Shown here: positions 1 to 6,529 of the stretch, in pieces
Layout: each line of letters begins with the position of its first letter
How positions within the stretch are numbered: the first letter of the stretch is position 1
Assembly: GCA_030605805.1 (NCBI GenBank)
Contig: JAUWHQ010000202.1
Coordinates: 1-9,308, forward strand
Origin: Methanosarcinales archaeon
Lineage (GTDB): Archaea > Halobacteriota > Methanosarcinia > Methanosarcinales > Methanogasteraceae
DNA length: 9,308 bases
Reading direction: 5' to 3'
Translations under genes and position numbers: made by a program
Notes under the pieces: generated by a model
Databases searched by the model: none
Told to the model about the DNA's origin: nothing
The model's input: the letters and a program-made list of their open reading frames with translations, nothing else

Positions 1-672
1 GTTGAAGTTCTCGGTGCAGAACAAGCCGATGACGTAAGCGAGGTTCGGAACCTTGATCTTCTCGCCGTTCTCGCCGACCTCAAAGCCGTGCGACATCATA
101 CCCGGGAAGAACTGGGTCTTCCGAACCCCGTAGACGTGGCATGGCAGCCCAACCACAGCGGCATTCGTGATGTCGCCCGCATCCTTGATCGCTGAGAGCA
201 CAGGGATTGCGGAGTATTTCGAGCCAGCAGAATCGAGCAGTTCTTCCTTTGACCTGACAACTCGTGAACTCGGTTTACCGGCATCGCCGGTTGCGATCAC
301 GCCATCGATCAAGCCCGTGTCCATACAGTACGAGAGAAGAGCGGTCACAGCGCCGCCGTCCTGTCCGGCATCCCTGATTGCGGGATCTGTTGCACGCGCA
401 GCCACGATCGTCTCATACTGTCCGAGCAGCGATGGCGGTTTTGCTTTGAAGCCAAAGATATTCGGACCGATCTTTGAAGCAAACGTCACCACACGCTGGC
501 AGACGTCTTTACAAGCTCCCTGCCCGTTTCTCGGGCATTCTTCCTTCAGCGCGGGACCATCCGCTCTGAACTCGATTCTGTCATTCGGACATACCGCGGC
601 ACACGCGCCGCAGAATGTACACAGACCTGCATCGACGACCTCGTCGCGCAGGAACCATTTATATTCTTCCAT
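1..672 (-). CDS. FrhB/FpoF-family coenzyme F420 oxidoreductase beta subunit, 3'-truncated by window edge
   Basis: The first 224 residues of a flavin- and iron-sulfur-containing protein of the FrhB_FdhB family, which moves electrons between reduced coenzyme F420 and partner redox proteins in the cytoplasm. Visible: a ferredoxin-type cluster motif C18-x2-C21-x2-C24-x3-C28-P, further cysteines at 46, 54 and 58 that could bind a second cluster, the family motif GQDGGAVTALL (about 102-112), GLPCHVYGVRK (about 171-181) and GLFCTENFN at the edge. The family is usually 280-400 residues, so the C-terminal part is missing. The start ATG (672-670) has a GAGGTG Shine-Dalgarno 7 nt upstream and a TATA box at 717-725. 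The gene diverges from an lrp gene, which may regulate it. Paralogs serve F420 hydrogenase, F420H2 dehydrogenase (FpoF), formate dehydrogenase and Hdr-linked complexes; the fragment does not say which. The family call is firm, the paralog is open. Confidence 0.9.
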   Translation of the reverse strand, partial: MEEYKWFLRDEVVDAGLCTFCGACAAVCPNDRIEFRADGPALKEECPRNGQGACKDVCQRVVTFASKIGPNIFGFKAKPPSLLGQYETIVAARATDPAIRDAGQDGGAVTALLSYCMDTGLIDGVIATGDAGKPSSRVVRSKEELLDSAGSKYSAIPVLSAIKDAGDITNAAVVGLPCHVYGVRKTQFFPGMMSHGFEVGENGEKIKVPNLAYVIGLFCTENFN

Positions 673-679
673 GATTTTT

Positions 680-725
680 CACCTCTATATGTTGTATTCC
701 TGCGTGGGCGTCAACCCTATATAAG
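680..725 (-). promoter_or_regulatory. Promoter and ribosome binding site of the frhB-like gene
   Basis: On the minus strand CTTATATAG (717-725) matches an archaeal TATA box. Counting about 26 nt from its centre puts the transcript start near 693-697, giving a leader of roughly 22 nt that contains GAGGTG (680-685), 7 nt before the ATG. Spacing and order are those of an ordinary leadered archaeal mRNA. No separate BRE was identified. Confidence 0.6.
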
Positions 726-726
726 T

Positions 727-749
727 ATTTCGTAATCACATAACGAATT
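727..749. promoter_or_regulatory. Dyad in the divergent promoter region, possible Lrp operator
   Basis: TTCGT (729-733) and ACGAA (743-747) form an exact 5-bp inverted repeat with 9 bp between; extending to ATTTCGT/ACGAATT adds one further pair with one mismatch. It lies just upstream of both divergent TATA boxes. A 14-bp centre-to-centre spacing suits a dimeric helix-turn-helix protein, and Lrp/AsnC proteins commonly autoregulate, so binding by the adjacent Lrp is plausible. This is inference from position and symmetry; short AT-rich dyads also arise by chance. Confidence 0.35.
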
Positions 750-762
750 TCGATACAGAATA

Positions 763-771
763 TTTTTATAT
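763..771 (+). promoter_or_regulatory. TATA box of the lrp gene (predicts a leaderless transcript)
   Basis: TTTTTATAT on the plus strand fits an archaeal TATA box. The transcript start predicted about 24-26 nt downstream of the box falls at about 793-795, on the ATG at 793. No Shine-Dalgarno precedes either ATG (781 or 793), which also fits a leaderless message. This is the reason for preferring 793 as the lrp start. Confidence 0.5.
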
Positions 772-792
772 CAGTACAACATGCATGAGATC

Positions 793-1302
793 ATGAAAGG
801 TGATGAAATCAAATGCTGGAAGAAAGAGTCATGCGGGGATCTGCTCTACACGCTACCAGTCGATGATCTGGATACAAAGATCATCCTTGCACTCTGTGAG
901 AATGCAAGAATGAGTAATGTCGATATTGCAAACAAAATCGGTGTAAGTGAGGGCACTGTCAGACGAAGAATCAACGAAATGAATAGAAAGGGAATAATCG
1001 AAGGTTTCATCTTACTTCTGGATTGTAAAGAAGCGGAAAAATGCGTCAAGGCATTTATAAGTATGGAAGTTGACGATGCGCACCTGGATGATGTTACTGA
1101 TGAACTGCTCAAGAATGACGAACACATCGTCACCATGTACCGCACAAACACGAGATTCAACATATTATGCGAGGTGATGTTCCGGTCGATCATCGAATTG
1201 CAGGATTTTATCGATAAATCTATAAAAACTGAAGGGGTCATAGACACAGAAGTAAAAACAGTGATTGGATCGTACAAGAAATGCCTGTGGACAGGGATAT
1301 GA
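793..1302 (+). CDS. Lrp/AsnC-family transcriptional regulator
   Basis: A 169-residue DNA-binding regulator of the feast/famine (Lrp/AsnC) family. Residues about 24-71 form the winged helix-turn-helix: DDLDTKIILALCENARMSN, then the turn and recognition helix IANKIGVSEGTVRRRINEM. Residues about 85-165 are a RAM (AsnC-type effector and oligomerisation) domain, ending VKTVIGSYKK. An unusual N-terminal tail of about 23 residues carries C8 and C14. The length is normal for the family or slightly long. An in-frame ATG at 781 would add four residues but probably lies upstream of the transcript start. The gene is about 40% GC, lower than its neighbours, suggesting a different history. It diverges from the frhB-like gene and is followed by a decayed Lrp copy, so it probably controls itself and perhaps the frhB-like gene. 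Effector and regulon cannot be read from sequence. Confidence 0.88.
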   Translation: MKGDEIKCWKKESCGDLLYTLPVDDLDTKIILALCENARMSNVDIANKIGVSEGTVRRRINEMNRKGIIEGFILLLDCKEAEKCVKAFISMEVDDAHLDDVTDELLKNDEHIVTMYRTNTRFNILCEVMFRSIIELQDFIDKSIKTEGVIDTEVKTVIGSYKKCLWTGI

Positions 1303-1378
1303 ATCGGGCGAGGAACTCGTGGAAGACGGATCACACCTCGGCGTTGATCTATGCGAGGAGCATCTATCATAGTTGACC

Positions 1379-1567
1379 GTTGAGAGGGGGATGGTTGCCT
1401 TCTTTGAGATTGCAAGCGTGTAAACTTGAAGAAGAAGGCGTCATAAGACAGTACACCGTCGTCACCGATCCCCGAAACTCGGATACAACTCAGTCTCCCT
1501 CGTCGGGATCGATGTCGAACCAGTGCACCTTCTCGAGGTTACACTCGCGTTTGAGCGAGTTTTCTGA
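1379..1567 (+). pseudogene. Decayed Lrp/AsnC regulator remnant
   Basis: Pieces of a second Lrp/AsnC protein appear in alternating frames. From 1379 the frame reads VERGMVAFFEIA, the start of the helix-turn-helix. The next 14-16 residues, which hold the recognition helix, are gone, and only a few bases remain before KLEEEGVIRQYTVVTDPR (1422-1475) in another frame. Loss of one base near 1474 returns to the first frame, KLGYNSVSLVGIDVEPVHLLEV (from 1475), and it then stops at 1565-1567 where the RAM domain should continue for about 80 more residues. So there are at least one internal deletion, one frameshift and a 3' truncation. It is GC-richer than the intact upstream lrp and diverged from it, so it is not a recent duplicate. 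Its 3' end overlaps the tail of convergent rnp2. The first 76 bases after lrp (1303-1378) hold nothing recognisable. Confidence 0.75.
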
Positions 1568-1895
1568 GGTGAAAGAACCGCTCTGCCCCCTTGACCGATC
1601 CCGAACTCCCGATCACATGAACCGCAACACGCACGCCCCTGACCCGGTTTACTGTCGCAAGCACCGCCCGCGTACGCCCGGTCTTTGTGTGTGCGCACCT
1701 GACGATTCCACCCGTCCTGTCAAACGAGAGCATCTTTATCCCGCACTCGCTGCTGCCGGTGTCTCCGAGCAGCGATGAGGCAGACCGGTTGAGTTCGTCG
1801 ATGAAATCACGTCTTGATACCGTGCCCTCTGAGAGCATCTCAAAGGCAAGGTAACGCTTCTTTTCGCGCAATGATGGGAGCAGTCGCATAGCCAT
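1539..1895 (-). CDS. rnp2: RNase P protein component 2 (archaeal Pop5 homolog)
   Basis: A 118-residue protein subunit of archaeal ribonuclease P, the RNA-protein enzyme that removes 5' leaders from pre-tRNAs; Rnp2 (Pop5) pairs with Rnp3 (Rpp30) to support the catalytic RNA. Signature features: LREKKRYLAFE (9-19), SRRDFIDEL (27-33 region), GIVRCAHTKTGRTRAVLA (61-78) and the closing VRVAVHVIGSSGSVKGAERFF (86-106). The start at 1895 has GGTGAT (1902-1907) 6 nt upstream; the Met two codons later is too far from it. The gene follows ccmF by 7 bp and looks translationally coupled. The last ten or so residues (LRKLAQTRV) go past the usual family end and read antisense through the Lrp remnant, so the stop may have been acquired at a rearrangement junction. 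In most archaea rnp2 sits with the proteasome/exosome genes; a cytochrome operon is an odd address. Confidence 0.85.
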   Translation of the reverse strand: MAMRLLPSLREKKRYLAFEMLSEGTVSRRDFIDELNRSASSLLGDTGSSECGIKMLSFDRTGGIVRCAHTKTGRTRAVLATVNRVRGVRVAVHVIGSSGSVKGAERFFHLRKLAQTRV

Positions 1896-1901
1896 ATCCG
1901 T

Positions 1902-1907
1902 ATCACC
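1902..1907 (-). promoter_or_regulatory. rnp2 Shine-Dalgarno overlapping the ccmF stop
   Basis: GGTGAT on the minus strand lies 6 nt before the rnp2 ATG and contains the ccmF TGA stop (1903-1905). Ribosomes ending on ccmF are thus placed at the rnp2 start, suggesting coupling and one shared mRNA. It also decides the rnp2 start in favour of the first Met. Confidence 0.6.
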
Positions 1908-3912
1908 GTCTCATAATCTCTGCCGCGATTTCTCTCCTCCTCATCGCCAATAGATATATCGATATGATGATGCAGTATATTCCGATGATCATGGTGATGC
2001 AGCCTGCCCAGAGCAGGGATATCCATGGCACGATCCTGATGGATAGCGGCACCACAGCCTCGGTCGAGATGTGGGAACGGGTTCCCTGAAACTGCACATA
2101 CACATCACGCATGATGCTGCGATCGATCATCGGATCGTGCACGTCCCCGTACTGGTTGGTTCTGACAAAACCGGTCGCGCCGCTGCAATAAAACTTATCG
2201 TCCTTGTATACCGACAGATAAGCGGTCTGCGTCCATGTGCCGTCCGGATTCTGGATCACATCGAATTTGGTCAGTTCCACCGCCCAGCCATGCCCGATAT
2301 CGTTCTTTGTGCCCAGTTCACTGACTCTGTACGTGACACCCGCCTCGATGTCAAAGGAGGTGGTAACGATTGCGCCAAGCACGACCAGAACAAAACCGAT
2401 GTGAACCAGGTTGATTCCAACCGACCTGATCCGCAGACGCCCGTGAAGTTTCTTGATATCTCTCAGGAACTTGTAGATGGTGGTGATGAGTGCGAAGAGA
2501 AACGGTGGCAAAAACGACCACATCGAGATCGAGCCGAGCATCTTCACGAAGATCGATGACGATGCAGCAAACTCGCTTCCCGGATCAAGCAGCGGATGGC
2601 TCGGTACCAGCGCAAGCAGGATCGTTGCAGTCGATACAAGGATTACCAGGTATTTCAGATACGTATCATCGATTTTGCCATACGCCATGCAGATGCCGGT
2701 CAGGATCGTGAGCAGCAGCACCGGGACATAGCACCACACATTGAAAAATTCGGGTGGAATTATGACTTTCGTGTCGAATACATGCTGCGATGTAAAACTG
2801 TATGTCACGCCCCAGCAGCTTATGAAAGCGATGAGTGTCAGCAGGAGGACGGTGCAGAGGAAGGTATTGTGCAGCGAAAAGACGGCTTTTTTCCCCACGG
2901 CAGCTACGTCGACTCGCACGAACTTTATCGCGCTAAGCACGATTGTGATGGTACCTACCACGAGTATGCCCATAACCAGCAATCCCGCTGTTTCCGTGCC
3001 CGGAAAGTCGTGGAGCGAGTGAATGATTCCCTGTCTGGTGATCAGCGTTACGTAGATGGTTGCGGCGAACAAAAATATCGTAAATACGGGGGCTGCGGTC
3101 GTATACTCCTTTCCTTCGTTGTAACGGGCAAGTACGTGCACCGCCGCAGTCAAAAGCATCCACAGAACAAGCATTGCAGTCTGCACCGGGTCCCAGTTCC
3201 AGAAGCCGTTCCATCCGACGAGTTTGTATGCCCATGCGCCGCCTGTTGCCATGCATATCGAGAGGCAGAACCACGAGACCCTGATCCACTGTTTCGATAT
3301 CCTGTGCCAGCCCGATTTTCCGGTGATCAGGTGGGCGGCTGCAGCTGAGGCAGGGATGATCGTCGCTGCATAAGAGATGAATGTGACGAATGGATGGATG
3401 ATCATCCATACCGTGCGGAAGACCGGGTTCAGCCCGTTTCCATCGGCAGGGATGTAGCCGATCATATCGAGAATCGGCTTGAACGGCTCTGATATGATGC
3501 AGAGCATAAGTATGAACATCGATATCACCAGCGCGATGAGTCCTGTCGTCTGGTGCAGCGGGTTCCTGAACCTGTATTCTTCCATCACGAGCCAGACAAA
3601 GAGGAACGATGTCCATGCCCAGAGCAGGTACGTGCCCTGCTGTCCTGCAAAGACCGCGGCGATCTTGTAGGGCAGCGGCATCTCGCTGTTGCAGTACTGC
3701 CACACATACAGGATACTGTAGTCACCGATGATGAAACACCACACCATCATAAACATCGCCATGCTCAGAAAGAAGAATGCAGCCCGTGTTGCAATTCTGA
3801 TCGCCTTATCAGGTTTTAGCTTGAACCGTTTTGAATCGTGCAGGGCAAGCAAGCTCACTGCAATGAGTCCGCAGACGAAAGCCAGCTTCAGCATCACGCT
3901 CCCGATGATCAT
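1903..3912 (-). CDS. ccmF: CcmF, cytochrome c heme lyase (maturation System I)
   Basis: A 669-residue polytopic membrane protein that attaches heme covalently to CxxCH motifs of apocytochromes on the outer face of the membrane. About 15 hydrophobic segments are visible. The tryptophan-rich WWD motif is a variant, GWNGFWNWDPVQ (about 233-244). Histidines match the four heme-ligand positions of bacterial CcmF: H173 (after GNGLNPVFRTVWM), H259 (TAAVHVLARY), H301 (TRQGIIHSLHDF) and H504 (NLVHIGFVLVV). A soluble beta-rich segment of about 100 residues (about 520-615) precedes the last membrane helix. Length is normal. I chose ATG 3912, which shares ATGA with the upstream cytochrome stop and has GGAGG 5 nt upstream; a GTG at 3927 would add five residues. 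CcmA, B, C and E are not in the window. Position next to two multiheme cytochromes fits a dedicated or high-demand maturation role. Confidence 0.93.
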   Translation of the reverse strand: MIIGSVMLKLAFVCGLIAVSLLALHDSKRFKLKPDKAIRIATRAAFFFLSMAMFMMVWCFIIGDYSILYVWQYCNSEMPLPYKIAAVFAGQQGTYLLWAWTSFLFVWLVMEEYRFRNPLHQTTGLIALVISMFILMLCIISEPFKPILDMIGYIPADGNGLNPVFRTVWMIIHPFVTFISYAATIIPASAAAAHLITGKSGWHRISKQWIRVSWFCLSICMATGGAWAYKLVGWNGFWNWDPVQTAMLVLWMLLTAAVHVLARYNEGKEYTTAAPVFTIFLFAATIYVTLITRQGIIHSLHDFPGTETAGLLVMGILVVGTITIVLSAIKFVRVDVAAVGKKAVFSLHNTFLCTVLLLTLIAFISCWGVTYSFTSQHVFDTKVIIPPEFFNVWCYVPVLLLTILTGICMAYGKIDDTYLKYLVILVSTATILLALVPSHPLLDPGSEFAASSSIFVKMLGSISMWSFLPPFLFALITTIYKFLRDIKKLHGRLRIRSVGINLVHIGFVLVVLGAIVTTSFDIEAGVTYRVSELGTKNDIGHGWAVELTKFDVIQNPDGTWTQTAYLSVYKDDKFYCSGATGFVRTNQYGDVHDPMIDRSIMRDVYVQFQGTRSHISTEAVVPLSIRIVPWISLLWAGCITMIIGIYCIIISIYLLAMRRREIAAEIMRR

Positions 3913-6317
3913 TTCAGCCTCCGCCACCTGACCCCGTACAGAAGCGCGATGATCAGCGCGATGAACACGATGGTACCCGCGAAGATGATCTCCCGCTGGA
4001 AGACGATTGCAGCGAGAGCGCCCTCTGGTTTCGTCACGGTCAGCATCACAAGTCCTGGCTCACTCCATACGCCGCGGGAGTCAAGCGACTGGACAAAGAT
4101 CGTGTGCCTGCCCTCAGACCACCCGGTCGTGTTGATCACCGAGGTTGCTTCGGTTGCCTGCCCGTAGTATTCGGTGCGTGTGAACCTGAGAGGCGTCCCG
4201 TCACCTCTTTCGCCGGGGATATCAACGAAGTACTCGATATACCTGACCTCCATCTTCCAGCCGGTCACGACCTTCGCGTTCAGCACCACTGAGTCGCCAG
4301 CATGGACGTGATCAGGCGTAACCGAGATCTCTGCGACGTGCGGAATCACATCAAAGACCTCGAGGGTGTGGAATGTGACCGGGTCCCTGCCGCCGTGACA
4401 GACGTAGCAGTCATCCTCGTGTCCGTGCGCAGTACCGCTCATATCAGTCGCATTGAAAGGCGCACAGGCGCCATATCTGGTGTGGCAGTCCTTGCAGTCC
4501 CTGACACGAACGCCCGGGGTCCAGCCAGCCCAGCCAGGGTCCTGTGCGCTTCCGAGTGGATACGGGCTGTAATGAAACGGCGTGTCAGTCACATTGTGGC
4601 ATTCGGTGCATGTGAATGCTTCTTCCACATCGACCTCCCGCACCGCTCCTGCGATCATGACGCCGCCCCGCACCTCGCCTGTGCCATAAGTCAGCGCCTG
4701 CACCTCTGTAAAGTTCGTGTCGCGGGCATGACATGCGTAACAGGACTCATCCACCGTTGTTTCGCCCTCTCCGTAGACGTAGGTGAGATTGTGATACCGA
4801 TCCGCCTTCTCGTTGTGGCAGAGTGCACACGTGTAGGTCTTGTTCACCTCTTCCACGATCGCCTCGTCGTAATGTGCCGCATCGTATCCGGGATGGCACT
4901 CCAGACACTCAACCTCATCCACCCCGAACTCGCCGAGCCGCATGTGCCTTGGATGGCAGTCCATGCACTCGGCACCAGCCCCGCTTGGTGCAAGCCCGAA
5001 ATAGCCGCTCACGACATCGGTCGGCGCATGGAACGTGCTCACACCGGTTATGTTGTGGCACGGCTCGATGCAGTTCACAGCCATGCATTCGGCTGCCTTG
5101 CCATGGCTCAGCTTGTGGATCATGGTCTGCGACTGGTACGGGAACGTGCCGCCCTCTGCATGACAGTCGAAGCAGTATCCCCGGTATGCGGTCTCCTCGC
5201 TTGCATTAAGGTGCCGTGCGAGACTTTTGCTGTGCAGGTCATCGTCCCTGCCTGAGACATTGTGGCACTTTGCGCAGACAAGCGTCTCGTCGATCATTGT
5301 CGTGTCCACCTTCTCATCTGGCGCACCCGGATAATGCGTCTTGATCTGCCCTGGCGTTCCGTACTTCCGGGCAGCGTCAGCACTGGTGTGACAATCCTTG
5401 CATGTCCGCTCCGGCGGGATCACCAGTTCCCTGTCATGGAACGTCCCTACCTGTCCGTGGCAGTCCTCGCATGACCCGGCTTTGTCGTGAGTAAAGACCT
5501 GTGACGCGCTCCCGAAGTCAGCTCCGCCCAAAACGTCCTGATGGCAGATCGAGCAGTTATCAGTTGCAGGGAGCACATCGCGGGATGCGTAATGGGATGC
5601 AACGGCTTCAACAGACATCTCAGGTATCCGGTCGTGATCAGCGGTTCCGTTGAGGTGGCATTCGACGCATTCGACCCTTATACTGATTCCCGCCGTGCTG
5701 CCGCCCTTGTAGAAGTGCTCGTAAATTGCAGGCGCATCAAAGCCGCCTGCCCGGTGGCATGTGACGCACGGCAGCGGGTTCCAGTACTCGTCAGGGTGAT
5801 CGGCAGGCTCGATGCCGTCGCTTGTCAGGTTGCTGTGACACGCCCAGCACGCACGGTTGGCAAGGCTTGTCATCGTTGCGTTGTATGTGGCATTGCTGTT
5901 GAGACCCGCGTGAACCGACTGTCCAAATGCGGTCTCGTTGATCTGGACATCAGGCGGCGCAAGCCCACCGATCTGGTGGCAGCCAAGACAGTCGCCGCCG
6001 AACCCGCCGTGCAGGAGTGAACGTACATGAAACGTGGCAGGCTCGCCGCCAAGCGTCATGTATGCGCCCTCCGGCATCTCGCTTAAGTTATACACGCCAA
6101 ACGTCCGGCTCGCATCAGCCACCCAGAGATCCGGCGAGATGAACGTCACGTCCTCAATCTGGACGATCTCGGTTCCATTCTCCGCAGCCGGTGCGAGCGG
6201 CGCGGCTGCAATCATGAACCCCATGATGAGTGTGAGTGATACGATGAGATTTATACTGGATGGTACGGATAAGTGAATGGCACGAATGGTGTTATTGAAT
6301 CCATCCCCTCTTGCCAT
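3909..6317 (-). CDS. Membrane-anchored 17-heme c-type cytochrome
   Basis: A secreted electron-transfer protein of 802 residues. Residues 20-43 are a hydrophobic signal segment with likely cleavage after APAA (about 45). Residues 110-641 hold 16 CxxCH motifs plus one CX3CH (C-IEP-CH, 5055-5072), about one heme per 31 residues, with many further histidines as possible distal ligands. Residues about 660-765 look like an Ig-like beta domain (ISVTPDHVHAGDSVVL to GVWSEPGLVMLTVT). A C-terminal membrane helix (about 776-795) ends in RWRRLK, a typical stop-transfer tail. The heme domain should therefore face outside, tethered to the cell membrane. Its likely role is to accept electrons at the membrane and pass them to the S-layer cytochrome encoded just upstream. 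Start: the frame stays open to 6485, but residues before ATG 6317 are translated repeat DNA (see repeats). No good Shine-Dalgarno precedes 6317, so the start is moderately uncertain. Exact function is unknown. Confidence 0.85.
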   Translation of the reverse strand: MARGDGFNNTIRAIHLSVPSSINLIVSLTLIMGFMIAAAPLAPAAENGTEIVQIEDVTFISPDLWVADASRTFGVYNLSEMPEGAYMTLGGEPATFHVRSLLHGGFGGDCLGCHQIGGLAPPDVQINETAFGQSVHAGLNSNATYNATMTSLANRACWACHSNLTSDGIEPADHPDEYWNPLPCVTCHRAGGFDAPAIYEHFYKGGSTAGISIRVECVECHLNGTADHDRIPEMSVEAVASHYASRDVLPATDNCSICHQDVLGGADFGSASQVFTHDKAGSCEDCHGQVGTFHDRELVIPPERTCKDCHTSADAARKYGTPGQIKTHYPGAPDEKVDTTMIDETLVCAKCHNVSGRDDDLHSKSLARHLNASEETAYRGYCFDCHAEGGTFPYQSQTMIHKLSHGKAAECMAVNCIEPCHNITGVSTFHAPTDVVSGYFGLAPSGAGAECMDCHPRHMRLGEFGVDEVECLECHPGYDAAHYDEAIVEEVNKTYTCALCHNEKADRYHNLTYVYGEGETTVDESCYACHARDTNFTEVQALTYGTGEVRGGVMIAGAVREVDVEEAFTCTECHNVTDTPFHYSPYPLGSAQDPGWAGWTPGVRVRDCKDCHTRYGACAPFNATDMSGTAHGHEDDCYVCHGGRDPVTFHTLEVFDVIPHVAEISVTPDHVHAGDSVVLNAKVVTGWKMEVRYIEYFVDIPGERGDGTPLRFTRTEYYGQATEATSVINTTGWSEGRHTIFVQSLDSRGVWSEPGLVMLTVTKPEGALAAIVFQREIIFAGTIVFIALIIALLYGVRWRRLK
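3918..3922 (-). promoter_or_regulatory. ccmF Shine-Dalgarno inside the upstream cytochrome gene
   Basis: GGAGG on the minus strand, 5 nt before the ATG at 3912, lies within the last codons of the 17-heme cytochrome gene. It supports the ATG over the upstream GTG and indicates translational coupling of cytochrome and heme lyase. Confidence 0.65.
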
Positions 6318-6324
6318 TCGTGTC
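6279..6324. repeat. Inverted repeat spanning the cytochrome start codon
   Basis: GGCACGAATGG (6279-6289) and CCATTCGTGTC (6314-6324) pair at 10 of 11 positions around a 24-base loop. The chosen start codon of the 17-heme cytochrome (6315-6317) is in the right arm, and the start of its signal peptide is encoded by the element. It could fold in the mRNA and limit translation, or be a remnant of a dispersed palindromic repeat. Confidence 0.6.
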
Positions 6325-6327
6325 TTA

Positions 6328-6342
6328 TCTGATACAACGCGA
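6328..6342. repeat. Direct repeat copy A (TCTGATACAACGCGA)
   Basis: Fifteen bases that recur at 6535-6549 with one difference (C for T at the eighth base). Both copies are also preceded by CATTC some 10-13 bases earlier, so the shared unit is about 28-30 bp. The copies flank about 190 bp that contain the nine-base-periodic hairpin. Confidence 0.6.
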
Positions 6343-6402
6343 GATCCGGGCTCTTTGATATCCTGGAGACTTTTTATTATCTTCCGGAAGTGGGCTTCGG
6401 AA

Positions 6403-6470
6403 AACCACAGAGCGCACAGAGTACACAGAGAAAACAGCAACTCTCTGTGCCCTCTGCGTCCTCTGTGGTT
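6403..6470. repeat. Long palindromic repeat with nine-base periodicity
   Basis: Left arm 6403-6430 and right arm 6441-6470 form an imperfect hairpin around a 10-base loop. Each arm is three near copies of a nine-base unit close to CACAGAG plus two variable bases. When translated on the minus strand it gives NHRGRRGHRE and SLCTLCALW, the peptide signature of a dispersed intergenic hairpin family that is often mis-annotated as a protein N-terminus in bacterial and archaeal genomes. Function is unknown; mRNA stabilisation, transcription attenuation or a non-autonomous mobile element are possibilities. Confidence 0.75.
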
Positions 6471-6529
6471 AATCTTCTTTGTCATAACCCATCCGCCCAG
6501 AAGAAATTAAAAAGCCACTCATTCTTTGC

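Noticed and set aside
1543..1560. Plus-strand hairpin ACTCGC-GTTTGA-GCGAGT followed by four T, as an intrinsic terminator
   Set aside because: It lies inside the coding end of rnp2 and the Lrp remnant, the stem is only 6 bp, and no active plus-strand gene obviously needs it.
2596..3348. A 250-residue plus-strand open frame opposite ccmF
   Set aside because: It is antisense to a complete, well-matched ccmF and has no recognisable domains.
2933..3703. A 256-residue minus-strand open frame in another frame of ccmF
   Set aside because: It overlaps ccmF on the same strand and has no recognisable domains or membrane pattern of its own.
4302..5255. A 317-residue plus-strand open frame opposite the 17-heme cytochrome
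   Set aside because: It is antisense to a clear heme-rich coding frame, lacks family resemblance and a ribosome site, and its length is explained by high GC on the opposite strand.
6371..6380. Minus-strand ATAATAAAAA as an internal promoter for the 17-heme cytochrome
   Set aside because: Distance to the start is acceptable but the match to an archaeal TATA box is weak and it lies among repeats; not enough support.
6403..6470. CRISPR array
   Set aside because: The repeats are nine-base units in a palindrome with no spacers of uniform length and no cas genes.
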